A DNA stretch of 46,112 nucleotides from Robiginitomaculum sp. (GCA_026982415.1 JALSHE010000091.1:1-46112), one strand, 5' to 3'; shown: positions 16,114 through 25,441, counted from the first letter of the stretch. The notes: generated by a model from the letters alone, not told the origin. A program made the numbers and translations.

Positions 16114-17967
16114 ATGACCAACACCCCAACACCCATTGAGACCTATAAACGTGCGCTGTCTGCCGCGACGCGGGCGCTTTCTGGGGAGCGGGGGGTGGAT
16201 GTTGGCTTTGGTGGCGAGGTTGCCGGTGTGGTTGCGCGTTCCAATAGTGAGGGTGAGGTGGAGACCCAAATCGTTTTGCCTTTACCGCCGACCCAGCCAA
16301 CACTCGGGGCCATTGCCAAATCACGGGGGGAGGCTGATGCTTTGGCGCTGCGTATTGCACTACATGATGCAGATGTCTACGCCAAAAACCTGCCCAATCC
16401 GGGCCCAGCTTTGGCGATTTATGAAGCGCTGGAGCAGGCACGGGTCGAAGCGCTGGGCGCGCAGGTCATGGACGGAATTGGCGATAATATTTATGCGGCG
16501 CAGGACGCGAGGGCGCGGCGGCGCGGGTTTCACAATCCTGATTTGGAGCAAAAAGACGCGCCGCTGGCCGAAGCAGTTGGGGTAATGGCGCGGGAGATAT
16601 TTACAGGTCGTCCATCCCCCGGCGGCACTAAGGGCCTGATGAAAGCGTGGCGAGATTATATTTCTGAACTGGGCGGCGATGCGCTCACCGCGCTTTCTAA
16701 ATCTGTAGATAATCAAGCCGCGTTTTCGGAGCTGTCCCAAGACTTACTGCGAGCTTTTGATATGGGCGAGGAATTAGCCGATATTGAGCAGAGCGAAGAT
16801 GAGGACGAAGAGGCGAGAGAAGACGAACAGAACCCCAATAACGCAACCGATCAACAAGACGAACAAGACCAAGGTGAAGCGCAAATGGCGCAGGCCGATG
16901 CGCTGGACGAAGACCAAGACCATACGGATATAGTTGATGCAGATGAGTTCGAGGGCGATGGCACGGAGGGCGACCAAGTCCCCGACCCGTCCCAACGTCC
17001 ATCCGATTTGTCCAACGCTCCCGCGCCCTATAGTTATTTTACCAATTCCCACGACGAAGTTATTCGCGCCGAAGATTTGTGCGAACTGGACGAGTTGGAG
17101 CGCCTGCGCACATATCTTGACGGCCATATGAAATCACTCACCTCCGTTATCGCCCGGCTTGCCAACCGCTTGCAACGCCGCTTGATGGCACAACAGCAAA
17201 GGTCGTGGAGTTTTGATTTGGAAGAAGGTGTGCTGGACACGGCCCGGCTAACCCGCATCATCACCGACCCAACTTCGCCCCTGACCTATAAAGAAGAAAA
17301 GCAGATGGAGTTCAGAGATACCGTGGTTTCTATCTTGCTGGATAATTCAGGCTCTATGCGTGGCCGCCCGATCATGATGGCCGCCGTGTGTGCTGATATT
17401 TTGGCGCGGACGTTGGAACGCTGTGCGGTCAAATGCGAAATTCTCGGCTTTACCACGCGGGCTTGGAAAGGCGGGGCGTCGTTCCAAGACTGGCTGGCCG
17501 CCGATAAACCCGCCGCGCCCGGGCGGCTCAATGATTTGCGCCATATCATATACAAAGCCGCCGATATGCCGTGGCGCCGCGCCAAAAACAATCTCGGCCT
17601 GATGATGCGCGAGGGGCTGCTCAAGGAAAATATAGACGGCGAAGCGCTGGAGTGGGCGGCAGCGCGCCTGAATGCCCGCCCGGAGCAACGCAAAATCCTG
17701 ATGGTAATCTCGGACGGTGCCCCCGTAGACGACGCCACCCAGTCTAGAAATAAATCCGGCATATTGGAACAACACCTGCACCAAGTTATCGACAAGCTGG
17801 AAACCCGTTCCGAAGTTGAACTCATCGCCATCGGCATAAACCACGACGTGACAAGATGGTACAGCCGCGCCGTCACCATCACCGATGTCGAAGAGCTGGG
17901 CGGCGTGATGACAGAGAAACTGGCGGAGCTATTTGCAGAAAAGCCCAAGGATCGGAGGCGGCGGTAA
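16114..17967 (+). CDS. cobT: Cobaltochelatase subunit CobT-like, VWA domain
   Basis: A 617-residue partner of CobS. An N-terminal CobT domain (about 1-215) leads into a very acidic, Gln-rich linker (about 220-310; many D, E and Q). The C-terminal von Willebrand A domain carries an intact MIDAS motif D410-N-S-G-S414 in [12 protein letters not shown], with further metal-ligand region at [12 protein letters not shown]. In known systems the VWA domain passes the AAA+ power stroke to CobN. The length is normal. The start ATG at 16114 lies just past the repeat. The final residues are basic (DRRRR). Confidence 0.93.
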   Translation: MTNTPTPIETYKRALSAATRALSGERGVDVGFGGEVAGVVARSNSEGEVETQIVLPLPPTQPTLGAIAKSRGEADALALRIALHDADVYAKNLPNPGPALAIYEALEQARVEALGAQVMDGIGDNIYAAQDARARRRGFHNPDLEQKDAPLAEAVGVMAREIFTGRPSPGGTKGLMKAWRDYISELGGDALTALSKSVDNQAAFSELSQDLLRAFDMGEELADIEQSEDEDEEAREDEQNPNNATDQQDEQDQGEAQMAQADALDEDQDHTDIVDADEFEGDGTEGDQVPDPSQRPSDLSNAPAPYSYFTNSHDEVIRAEDLCELDELERLRTYLDGHMKSLTSVIARLANRLQRRLMAQQQRSWSFDLEEGVLDTARLTRIITDPTSPLTYKEEKQMEFRDTVVSILLDNSGSMRGRPIMMAAVCADILARTLERCAVKCEILGFTTRAWKGGASFQDWLAADKPAAPGRLNDLRHIIYKAADMPWRRAKNNLGLMMREGLLKENIDGEALEWAAARLNARPEQRKILMVISDGAPVDDATQSRNKSGILEQHLHQVIDKLETRSEVELIAIGINHDVTRWYSRAVTITDVEELGGVMTEKLAELFAEKPKDRRRR

Positions 17968-18065
17968 CCCTTTAATGGGAAACCATGAAACTCCAGAAAA
18001 AATAATCCTTGGAAAGACTTGAGTAGAGTGCCAAAATCTAGCTTTTATCACTAGCTTAACAACCT

Positions 18066-19619
18066 CTAAACTCCCATAAAGCCGAGTACTAGATACATTA
18101 TCACTGTTCCGCCGCCTGCTATCAGCGCGTAGGGGATTTGGGTTCTTACATGGTCTATGTGGTCGTTGGCCGTGGCCATGCTAGCTATGATTGTGGTGTC
18201 GGATGTGGGGGAGCAATGGTCGCCGAACACGCCGCCGCCCAGCGCCGCCGCGACTGCCATATATAGATTGACGCCTTCAACATTGGCCGCAATTGGTACG
18301 GCGACGGCTATCATAATCGAGAATGTGCCCCAACTGGTACCGGTACTAAAGCCAATAAAGCCGGCAATGATGAAGATAAGCGCCGGGATAAAGCCCGCCG
18401 GAATGGTGCCGCTGACAATACCGGCTACAAAATTCCCTGTGCCGATTTCCTTGCACATAGCGTTGAGAGCAAAGGCCAGCACGGCGAGAATGGCAACATT
18501 GACCATGCCCGCCATAGCTTTCAGGGATAAATCGACCATCTCGGTGATTTTCATAATGCCTTGCGCACGGTACAAAACCATAGCAATGAAAATTGCGAAT
18601 ATCACAGCATAGAGGACGGCGGCAGACCCCGAGCCTTCGGACAAAGCTTTGCCCGCCAACGCCATACCGTGAACAGGGTCTTGTCCACTTACCGCAGCTT
18701 CGGTAGCGGCAATTTTTACAGCTTCAGCCCAACCTGTATAAACCAAAAAGGTCGGGACCAGCGCAACCATAGAAGCGATGGGGATTAACATATTGAAAGC
18801 CCGGTGCGGCACACCGTTCTTGGCCTCTAACATAGAGACACTATCGTCCATCATCGGCACGGCACCGTCGCGCAAAATTTTGCCCGTTTCAAGGGCACGG
18901 GTTTCGGCTTTTTTCATATCGCCCACATCTTTGCCGCTCCAAATCACAACGAAGATTAAAGCCACGGTGAGCATTGGATAGAAATTATAAGCAATGGATT
19001 TGACCAAAACTTCAAATTCATTATCGAACACCTTGTCCGGCCCCGTGGTGTAGATAACAAGCAATGTCATAATGAAAGCGCCCCAAGCATTAAACGGCAT
19101 CAAAATGTTAGACGGTGCGCTCGTGCTATCCGTAATATAGGCCAATTTTTCGCGCGGGATTTTCATTTTATCAAACACCGGGCGGTATAATGTACCGACA
19201 GTAAACAGTGAGATATTGCTTTCGATAAAGATCAGCAAGCCAGTTACCGCCGCCAGGCTTTCCACGATTTTTCTATTGCCTTTGGCAGAGTGTTTGGCGC
19301 TGGAGCGTTCAAGAAACTTCAAGATATGCCCAACAAAACCCTCCACCCCGCCGGAGCGCTGTACCAAGGCTATCAACGGCCCGATGATCAGGGAAAACAT
19401 CACCATGCGGGCATTGCTGGTATCAGTGAGCACGGTGACAAAAGAATTGATGGTATCGAGGGTTCCGGTCAGCGGGTGCCAGCCCGCCATAATCATATAA
19501 CCAAACCAGATACCAACGGCCAACGCCATAAAAACCTGGCGCGTCCACAAAGCCAGAGTTATAGCAATGAGCGGCGGTAATATTGACCAAAGCCCAAAGG
19601 TCTGTACGGCAGATTCCAT
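18066..19619 (-). CDS. NhaC-family Na+/H+ antiporter-like transporter
   Basis: A 517-residue inner-membrane protein of the NhaC/ion transporter superfamily. About twelve hydrophobic segments span the chain. Family hallmarks are the first-half FIESNISLFTVGTLYRP and DSTSAPSNILMPFNAWG, and the C-terminal GGGVFGDHCSPTSDTTIIAS, a strongly conserved NhaC signature. It probably exchanges Na+ for protons or moves an organic substrate with Na+, as some members (malate/lactate or amino-acid carriers) do. It is a single gene, convergent with cobT; the region between (17968-18065) has no clear terminator. Confidence 0.9.
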   Translation of the reverse strand: MESAVQTFGLWSILPPLIAITLALWTRQVFMALAVGIWFGYMIMAGWHPLTGTLDTINSFVTVLTDTSNARMVMFSLIIGPLIALVQRSGGVEGFVGHILKFLERSSAKHSAKGNRKIVESLAAVTGLLIFIESNISLFTVGTLYRPVFDKMKIPREKLAYITDSTSAPSNILMPFNAWGAFIMTLLVIYTTGPDKVFDNEFEVLVKSIAYNFYPMLTVALIFVVIWSGKDVGDMKKAETRALETGKILRDGAVPMMDDSVSMLEAKNGVPHRAFNMLIPIASMVALVPTFLVYTGWAEAVKIAATEAAVSGQDPVHGMALAGKALSEGSGSAAVLYAVIFAIFIAMVLYRAQGIMKITEMVDLSLKAMAGMVNVAILAVLAFALNAMCKEIGTGNFVAGIVSGTIPAGFIPALIFIIAGFIGFSTGTSWGTFSIMIAVAVPIAANVEGVNLYMAVAAALGGGVFGDHCSPTSDTTIIASMATANDHIDHVRTQIPYALIAGGGTVIMYLVLGFMGV

Positions 19620-19680
19620 TTAATTCCCCTTTAGTTATACTGTGCAGATAAATTATGTGTGGCGCAACGAAAAATTCTGC

Positions 19681-21849
19681 TTAGTGATTATCTTTCGGCG
19701 TATAAATACGGGTGGCACGTTTTTCTATCTCTGCTTTATCGCGCAAAGCTTTGCGCCATTTGTGCGCTGCGAATATTTCGGCCTGATCGGCGAAATGGGG
19801 TGAATGTGGCAGACTTGTAGCACTGCCAAATTGGTGGATGACATCTGCGGTCATTTTTCCCGCCACATCCCCTTCTTTTGGCCATTCCACCAAAGCAATC
19901 CATGTGTCACCAGCAGTGGCAACAAGCTTGCCATCATCGCCAAGCTCGGCGGGGTATATAGCGCGCAGAACGTCTGGCGCACCGTCTATGGGCACGTCAA
20001 TATCGCCGCGCACCAAACGGTTAACCGCGCCCCATGTCGGGTCAATACGGCCATGATGCTGCACGAGATATTTAACGGCCTCGCGAAATGCATCTTCGGG
20101 CTTTGGTGCCGGGATATGCGTAAATTCTTCGGTAATATCCATGATGGTCGTGAGAACCCCAAGAGCCGCATGGCGGTTATCAATATTGGTGTGCATGTCC
20201 CATGCCCGCAAATGGGCGGCGGCGCTTTGCAAAGCGGGGTCGCCACTCCAATCTACCGCCAAAACATTGGCAATGATTTCTGCGGCTCTTGAATTTTTTG
20301 CGTATTTATTGTCAAATTTAAGCGCGAGTAATGCCCGTTTGTCGACAGAGGTTACACCGTCGGTCATTTCCATCATCCGCAAGGAACGGTTTGTCTGGTT
20401 GGTTTGCAGCCCCATGGATTTGGGGAAATCGGCAGGGGATAAATTATCCGGCCCGTCCGTGGCACTATAGGGCGCATTGTTGGAATTATAGACAAGGCCA
20501 GAACTAGGATTGATCAGTTTCGGCACTTCCGAAAACGAGCGGTACCCCTGCCAAATAAGATCGGAACGATTCCCCGGCAAATATTTACTCCAGTCCCAAC
20601 CCGCTTTGCGGTTTGGATATTGGGCATTGTGGATCAACGCTACATTACCATCTTTATCAGCGTAAACATAGTTGATGCTCGGCAGAGCATTTAACGACAT
20701 TGCCCCCAAAAACCCGTCTAGGTCTTGCGCATGGTTCAAGCGGTAATATTGTTCTAGCTGATGGATTTCGTCCATGCCCGCATACCGAAAGGCATAGGTG
20801 CCGTGCTTGACCTCGATCACCGGGCCGTGCTGTGTTCGCAGCACTTTGCGCTTTGCCTTAAAGGCGAAGGGGCCGAAAAGTTTAACTCTGATAAGGGCTG
20901 TCGATTGCTCAAAGTCCAGCCATTCACCATCGAGACGGTACTGGTTTTTATTTTTCGGATTAACGGTCAAGACATAGACATCCACCAGGTCTTGGGCACT
21001 AACCGTATTGGCCCAACCAAGATTATCGTTAAAGCCGCTCAGAATAAACGGTGTCCCGACAAATAACCCGCCCGTCATATCTATGCCTTGTTCCGAAACC
21101 AGATGAGCTTCGTACCAGGCCACCGGGCCAGACATAGGCTGGTGGGAATTGATCATCAGACGTGTGGTGTTATCACCAGAACGTGCCGCCGAAACCGCTA
21201 TACCGTTGGAGCCGCGCTCGGCCATCGTTTTGGGCGCTGCGTGAAAACTCTGCCGTCCGCCCGCCGGGTCGAGCGCAATTTCTTGCATACGCGCATCCCC
21301 AAACAATTCCAAAAGCGTACCATCCAGCCCATAGAACAAAGGCGTTTTGAACACGAACCCGGCGATAATATCCTTGCCCGTAAATGGTGCCAGTCCGCGC
21401 CATGTCGCGCCCGGATTTTGCGCAGCATACAGGTTAAGCCCGGCAGCATAGGCTTCTGCGGAGCGTTGCACCACTGGCGATACCTCGCCGTAGCGCCGAT
21501 CAACCGTATCCCAAACACCCATCAGTGCCACAAGATAATCTGTGACCGCCGCCCCCTTGCCTTGGTAACGGGCGAGTGTGCCGCGCGCGGCAGCCACAGC
21601 CAATTGCATGGTTTCGAAATCGTCTTCCGAGTGGGCGTAGCCTAGACCGAAAGCGACATCAACATCGGTCTTGCCGTAAATATGCGGCACGCCCCAATCA
21701 TCACGGATGATATTGACATCATATTTTTCTGCGCCCGCACCAAGACTGGCCGCATCAGGATTTTTCGGCAATGGTGACCAAACCCAAACCCCTGCCCCGA
21801 TCAAACCAACTAAAACTGCCCCAAAAACTATTCGTATTATTTTTTTCAT
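19681..21849 (-). CDS. Penicillin acylase family N-terminal-nucleophile hydrolase
   Basis: A secreted or membrane-anchored amidohydrolase of about 722 residues that is expected to cleave itself into two chains. It starts with a Lys start and one hydrophobic segment (about 5-24). The small chain includes DDWGVPHIYG and FGLGYAHSEDD, and autoprocessing would expose Ser214 in ERGSNGIAVS, followed by the substrate region INSHQPMSGP and the SGFNDNLGWANT segment. Natural substrates may include acyl-homoserine lactones or other N-acyl compounds. I use the ATG at 21849; a GTG 15 bases earlier is an alternative. It is a single gene. Confidence 0.9.
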   Translation of the reverse strand: MKKIIRIVFGAVLVGLIGAGVWVWSPLPKNPDAASLGAGAEKYDVNIIRDDWGVPHIYGKTDVDVAFGLGYAHSEDDFETMQLAVAAARGTLARYQGKGAAVTDYLVALMGVWDTVDRRYGEVSPVVQRSAEAYAAGLNLYAAQNPGATWRGLAPFTGKDIIAGFVFKTPLFYGLDGTLLELFGDARMQEIALDPAGGRQSFHAAPKTMAERGSNGIAVSAARSGDNTTRLMINSHQPMSGPVAWYEAHLVSEQGIDMTGGLFVGTPFILSGFNDNLGWANTVSAQDLVDVYVLTVNPKNKNQYRLDGEWLDFEQSTALIRVKLFGPFAFKAKRKVLRTQHGPVIEVKHGTYAFRYAGMDEIHQLEQYYRLNHAQDLDGFLGAMSLNALPSINYVYADKDGNVALIHNAQYPNRKAGWDWSKYLPGNRSDLIWQGYRSFSEVPKLINPSSGLVYNSNNAPYSATDGPDNLSPADFPKSMGLQTNQTNRSLRMMEMTDGVTSVDKRALLALKFDNKYAKNSRAAEIIANVLAVDWSGDPALQSAAAHLRAWDMHTNIDNRHAALGVLTTIMDITEEFTHIPAPKPEDAFREAVKYLVQHHGRIDPTWGAVNRLVRGDIDVPIDGAPDVLRAIYPAELGDDGKLVATAGDTWIALVEWPKEGDVAGKMTADVIHQFGSATSLPHSPHFADQAEIFAAHKWRKALRDKAEIEKRATRIYTPKDNH

Positions 21850-21977
21850 CACGCTTGCTAACACAGTATTTGCGGCACGCCAAGACAGTGTTTGATGCGG
21901 CGGAACATATGTCGAACAAACATTGCACTTGCATAAATTATGATATAAGGTGGCGGTAAATCAATGATGGAAATTCT

Positions 21978-23234
21978 ATGTCTGACCCTAGCCTAACCTG
22001 CCCGCAGTGCGGCACCGATATTAAACTCAATGAAAGCTTGGCGGGGCCTTTGCTCGCCGAAGCCCGGAATGAGTTCGCCGAAACCCTGCGCCAGAAAAAT
22101 GCAGAGATGGCTGCGCAACAGGCCAAACTGGAAGCGGAGCAGGCGGCGCTGGACGAAAAGCTAAAACGCGGTGTCGAAGATGCCCGCGCCGAAATCGCTC
22201 GCGAGGAGGCTAAAAAAGCGGCAGAAAAGTCCGCCCATGATATTGCCGCCAAAGCTAAAGAAGCGGACGAATTACGCGAAGCCCTCAAGGATAATGAGAG
22301 CAAACTTGCCCGCGCCCAGGAAGAGCAAGCCATGATCATGAAAGAGCGCCGAGCGCTGGAAGACGAAAAACGCGAGTTGGAACTCACGGTCGAGAAACGC
22401 CTGCAAGAAGAAGTCGAGACCATCCGCGCCAAAGCCAAGGCCGAGCAAGAAAGCACATTCCTCTTGAAGCAGCGCGAGAGTGAACAACAAATCAACGCTA
22501 TGCGCACCCAAATCGACAATTTAAAACGCCGCGCCGAGCAAGGTTCGCAACAGCACCAAGGCGAGGTGTTAGAGATGGAGTTGGAAAACATCCTCGCCCG
22601 CAAATTCCCCTACGACGAGATTAAACCCGTGGCCAAAGGTGTGGTCGGCGGCGACATTATCCAAAGTGTCATGAGCCCCAACGGCAAATTGTGCGGCTCT
22701 ATCCTGTGGGAGACCAAACGCACCAAAGCTTGGCACGCAACATGGCTGCCAAAATTGAAAACTGACCAGCGCAATTGCGGTGCCGACATCGCCATCCTCA
22801 TGAGCACAACTCTGCCCAAGGAGTTCGAAAAAACTACATTCAAACAAATCGACGGTGTCTGGGTCACCAGTTTCGACAGCGCCATATCTCTGGTCGAAGT
22901 CCTGCGGCTCAGCCTCATTGAAATGGCCGGACTGGTGGCAGTCCGCGACGGCCAAGCCTCCAAAGCCGAACTGGTTTATGAATATCTAACCGGCACAAAA
23001 TTCCGCCACCGTATCGAAGCCATCGTTGAAAAATTTGACGATATGCGCAAGGATTTAGAGCGCGAGAAAAAGGTGACCCTCAAAAACTGGGCCAAACGCG
23101 AAGGCCAAATAGATGCCGTCATTGCCGCCACCCTAGGCATGCACGGCGACTTACAAGCCATAGCCGGAAACTCCATGCCAGAAATAGCCGGCCTAGAGGA
23201 CGAAAGCGATGTGCCACTGCTGGATGATTATTAG
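21978..23234 (+). CDS. DUF2130 protein: zinc ribbon, coiled coil and nuclease-like domain
   Basis: A 418-residue cytoplasmic protein. The N-terminus has half of a zinc ribbon (CPQCG, 8-12). Residues 25-195 form a long charged coiled coil (E, K, A and R-rich). The C-terminal DUF2130 domain (about 195-360) has an acidic helix ELEN (E203), GGD (D226) and WETK (E245, K247), which together look like the PD-(D/E)XK nuclease core. Whether it cuts DNA is not established here. It ends in an acidic tail (DVPLLDDY). It is a single gene with nothing in its context that shows a pathway; genome maintenance is an inference. Confidence 0.87.
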   Translation: MSDPSLTCPQCGTDIKLNESLAGPLLAEARNEFAETLRQKNAEMAAQQAKLEAEQAALDEKLKRGVEDARAEIAREEAKKAAEKSAHDIAAKAKEADELREALKDNESKLARAQEEQAMIMKERRALEDEKRELELTVEKRLQEEVETIRAKAKAEQESTFLLKQRESEQQINAMRTQIDNLKRRAEQGSQQHQGEVLEMELENILARKFPYDEIKPVAKGVVGGDIIQSVMSPNGKLCGSILWETKRTKAWHATWLPKLKTDQRNCGADIAILMSTTLPKEFEKTTFKQIDGVWVTSFDSAISLVEVLRLSLIEMAGLVAVRDGQASKAELVYEYLTGTKFRHRIEAIVEKFDDMRKDLEREKKVTLKNWAKREGQIDAVIAATLGMHGDLQAIAGNSMPEIAGLEDESDVPLLDDY

Positions 23235-23543
23235 AGCATTTTGCGCTCATTTGGAATCACTTTGAGCGCGAAACGCTTGTCTTATAGTTTTCTTGCCAAA
23301 TGTGTTATGTTTGGATACGCAAAGGCCGCCGCGAAGGGGGTGGCAGCAAGCTGAACGGAGCGCCGCAAGCCTTGCGTCGCGCCCCTTGGTCAGAAGCGGG
23401 TTCGCTCGCAGATACTGCCGCCCTCATGTGCGGTGCGTGACTTCGATATTGCCAACATATGACAATCGTTAGCCTTGTTCATATCGTCTCCAGCATCGGG
23501 ATAGTGCAAAACCATGCCGACTTGCCCGCCGGGTGGTTGCTGG
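23235..23543. other. Intergenic stretch after DUF2130, with one hairpin
   Basis: A 309-base stretch with no convincing gene. The only structure I see is the hairpin at 23243-23269. The second half (about 23320-23450) is GC-rich and looks unlike the flanks, but has no start, ribosome-binding site or recognisable RNA fold. It could be a degraded gene or repeat remnant. Confidence 0.4.
23243..23269. terminator. Hairpin downstream of the DUF2130 gene
   Basis: GCGCTCA (23243-23249) and TGAGCGC (23263-23269) form a perfect 7-bp stem around a 13-base loop, starting 8 bases after the stop codon. No T-run follows, so it may be an mRNA 3'-end hairpin or a short palindromic repeat, not a classic intrinsic terminator. 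Confidence 0.35.
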
Positions 23544-23921
23544 TTAGGCTTTTTCGCCGAAACCGAATTTCAGGATTATGGCGAGGAAGATTAGCGTCGA
23601 TAGTACCGCAAGAACCGAGCCAGCCTTCGCCAGCACTGCTCCGTTTTCGCTAAGCGCCATCACAATCCCCAGCACCAGAATGACCACAGAGACGACGGTC
23701 AGGAAATAGTGCACCTTGGCCCACTTGCTGGTGGCCGCAACCGGGGTTAGGGCATAGTATATTCCCATGATGGACATGGTGACAAAGCCGACAAGGTTGA
23801 GGTGGCCATGGGCTGGTGACAGGCTATGGTCGCCGGTTGCCGACATCTGGATGCCCCAAACCATACCCAAGAGCGCAAAAAATGCCCCGGTTGCAAAAAA
23901 CATAGTTGGTACTGATTTCAT
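23544..23921 (-). CDS. Small membrane protein resembling a heme-copper oxidase subunit I fragment
   Basis: A 125-residue protein with four hydrophobic segments. The middle of segment two reads SPAHGHLNLVGFVTMSIMGIYYAL, which resembles the helix of heme-copper oxidase or NorB subunit I that carries a heme-ligand His. It is far too short to be an oxidase; single-module relatives like this are known only as hypothetical proteins. The ribosome-binding site GGAAGAAAG lies just ahead of ATG 23921. It faces away from the LysR gene (249 bases apart), the usual layout of a LysR regulator and its target. A redox or heme-binding role is inference. Confidence 0.7.
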   Translation of the reverse strand: MKSVPTMFFATGAFFALLGMVWGIQMSATGDHSLSPAHGHLNLVGFVTMSIMGIYYALTPVAATSKWAKVHYFLTVVSVVILVLGIVMALSENGAVLAKAGSVLAVLSTLIFLAIILKFGFGEKA

Positions 23922-24135
23922 CTTTCTTCCCCGTGTTATTATGTTGCCCTCGACGCATCAGGCGACGACCCGGCAATGTTGTCGATTTTCGCCTTGTCAT
24001 TGGGAATGGGATACGCGCCAACGGCTCATTTCTCGTAAAACCCTTTAAGCTCGCCCGCAGACAAGAGAAAATTCATGCATTTACATCTTTGTTTGTCTTT
24101 TAACTTTATCGCGATATTGGCAGAAAAAAATTTAT

Positions 24136-24148
24136 ATGAAAAATTCAT
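24136..24148. promoter_or_regulatory. Candidate LysR binding palindrome
   Basis: ATGAA-AAA-TTCAT forms a perfect 5-bp inverted repeat in the divergent gap, 22 bases before the LysR start. LysR proteins bind T-N11-A dyads in such gaps and repress their own gene. The dyad is short and AT-rich, so this is tentative. Confidence 0.3.
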
Positions 24149-24170
24149 TATTTGTATTACTAAGATTTAC

Positions 24171-25100
24171 ATGACAAATTTAAACACTTTCGATTTGAAC
24201 CTGTTACGGGTGCTGGATGCGCTTTTACGCGAACGCTCGACCGTCAAGGCTGGCAAACGGGTCGGTCTTTCGCAGCCGGCGGTTTCCGCAGCGCTCTCGC
24301 GCCTGCGCCTATCACTCGGCGACGAGCTGTTCTTTCGCAGCGGCAAAACCTTTGAGCCGACACAATTCGCGCTGTCACTCGAAACGCCGCTTCGGAACCT
24401 GTTGGCACAAACGGAAGAACTCATCTGCGGGTCTGATGCCTTTGACCCGGCGGTTTCCGATGCCAGATTGTGCATTTCGGGGGCTGATTACTTTGCCGAA
24501 CTTTTAATGCCTGTCCTCACGGAACGATTGCAGGCCATGGCGCCGTCAATGCGAACACACCTTGTCAACCTGGTGCCGGGCGAACCCTTTAAGGCGCTGA
24601 CGCTCTATGATGTTGATCTGGTTCTGAACCCCGAAATGGACCTGCCCGACTGGGCGGAACATCAACCGGTTCTCAAATCCGACTTCTGCGTTATTGCCCG
24701 CGCGGGGCACCCAAGGCTTGCGGATTCCGGTGTCAAACCGGGTAGTGTCATTCCAATCGATCTATTTTGCGAAATCAACCATGTATTGTTTTCAACCGAC
24801 GGCAAGAGGCAGGCACAAGGGGATATGGCTCTGGCACGCGTCGGGCGCCAGCGCCAGGTGATGATGACATTGCCTGTGTTCTCTGGCGTCTACCGCGTGG
24901 TTGCGGGGTCGGATATGATTGCCCTTCTGCCGTCGGCTCTGGCTCGTCATGTGGCTCCGTCTGTCGGCCTCGACATCTTTCTGCCGCCTGTGGATGTGCC
25001 CAGCGTGCAGATAGTCATGGCCTGGCATCGGCGGATGAATGCTGACCCTGCCCATAAATGGCTACGGCAGCAGATTGCCGAAATTCTCGACAATCTGTAA
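24171..25100 (+). CDS. LysR-family transcriptional regulator
   Basis: A 309-residue DNA-binding regulator. The winged helix-turn-helix occupies about residues 1-65: FDLNLLRVLDALLRERSTVKAG, then GLSQPAVSAALSRLR as recognition helix region, then GDELFFRSGKTFEPT. The effector-binding domain covers about 90-300. The fit is to the NodD/SyrM-like branch by the N-terminal layout, but the ligand is unknown. The start at 24171 is chosen since LysR proteins begin right before the first helix; an in-frame ATG 96 bases upstream would add an odd hydrophobic tail. The likely target is the divergent small membrane gene. Confidence 0.92.
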   Translation: MTNLNTFDLNLLRVLDALLRERSTVKAGKRVGLSQPAVSAALSRLRLSLGDELFFRSGKTFEPTQFALSLETPLRNLLAQTEELICGSDAFDPAVSDARLCISGADYFAELLMPVLTERLQAMAPSMRTHLVNLVPGEPFKALTLYDVDLVLNPEMDLPDWAEHQPVLKSDFCVIARAGHPRLADSGVKPGSVIPIDLFCEINHVLFSTDGKRQAQGDMALARVGRQRQVMMTLPVFSGVYRVVAGSDMIALLPSALARHVAPSVGLDIFLPPVDVPSVQIVMAWHRRMNADPAHKWLRQQIAEILDNL

Positions 25101-25130
25101 AATGATTTTCTGAATCGATTGTAGCGCCCG

Positions 25131-25150
25131 CCGCACGCTCCTGCGTGCGG
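25131..25150. terminator. Strong hairpin between the convergent LysR gene and tRNA-Ser
   Basis: CCGCACGC and GCGTGCGG form a perfect 8-bp GC-rich stem with a TCCT loop. It starts 30 bases after the LysR stop and lies 28 bases past the tRNA 3' end on the other strand, so it could end both transcripts. There is no clear T-run on either side. Confidence 0.4.
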
Positions 25151-25178
25151 TCACGGATATTGTTATAGCCGTACAGCA

Positions 25179-25269
25179 TGGAGGTGAGGAAGGGATTCGA
25201 ACCCTCGGTACGCTATTAACGCACACACGCTTTCCAAGCGTGCGCCTTAAACCACTCGGCCACCTCACC
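25179..25269 (-). tRNA. tRNA-Ser, anticodon GGA
   Basis: 91 bases including an encoded CCA. The acceptor arms GGTGAGG and CCTCACC pair fully. The anticodon arm CACGC-TTGGAAA-GCGTG gives anticodon GGA, which reads UCC and UCU. A long variable arm (TGCGTTAATAGCGTA) and the T-arm GAGGG-TTCGAAT-CCCTT mark a class II serine tRNA. The discriminator base reads T(U)73, where serine tRNAs usually have G73. It is convergent with the LysR gene. Confidence 0.93.
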
Positions 25270-25313
25270 AGTGTCCATTTTATTTGGCGAGAGTTAGAGG
25301 GGTTTAAGGAAGA

Positions 25314-25377
25314 AGCACGCTTTCAACAATAATGTTGTGCGCCTTAAACCACCCATATCCAATTTGGCACCTCACCA
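25314..25377 (-). pseudogene. Partial, broken copy of tRNA-Ser
   Basis: On the reverse strand this reads GGTGAGGTGCC, then GGTGGTTTAAGGCGCAC, then GAAAGCGTGCT, all matching the 5' two-thirds of the intact tRNA-Ser next to it, but with extra bases in the D-arm and in the anticodon arm, and with no T-arm or acceptor 3' strand. It lies about 45 bases upstream of the real tRNA in the same orientation, so it looks like a decayed tandem duplicate. Confidence 0.7.
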
Positions 25378-25441
25378 GTTGCCATTCGTGTGGGGCGTTT
25401 AGCAAAGCTTATCCTTTAAAACAAGCCCGCAAATGCTGCAT

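Noticed and set aside
17286-17948. 220-codon open frame on the minus strand
   Set aside because: It lies wholly inside cobT in the opposite direction, with Ser and Arg-rich composition typical of an antisense shadow.
21938-22603. 221-codon open frame on the minus strand
   Set aside because: Antisense to the coiled-coil part of the DUF2130 gene; its Ser/Ala/Arg repetition comes from the Glu/Lys/Ala codons of the real gene.
23235-25178. Genomic island inserted at the tRNA-Ser 3' end
   Set aside because: No integrase and no second copy of the tRNA 3' end at the far side; only the 5' part is duplicated, on the other side of the tRNA.
25314-25377. Second working tRNA-Ser
   Set aside because: The anticodon arm and D-arm hold extra bases and there is no T-arm or 3' acceptor strand.
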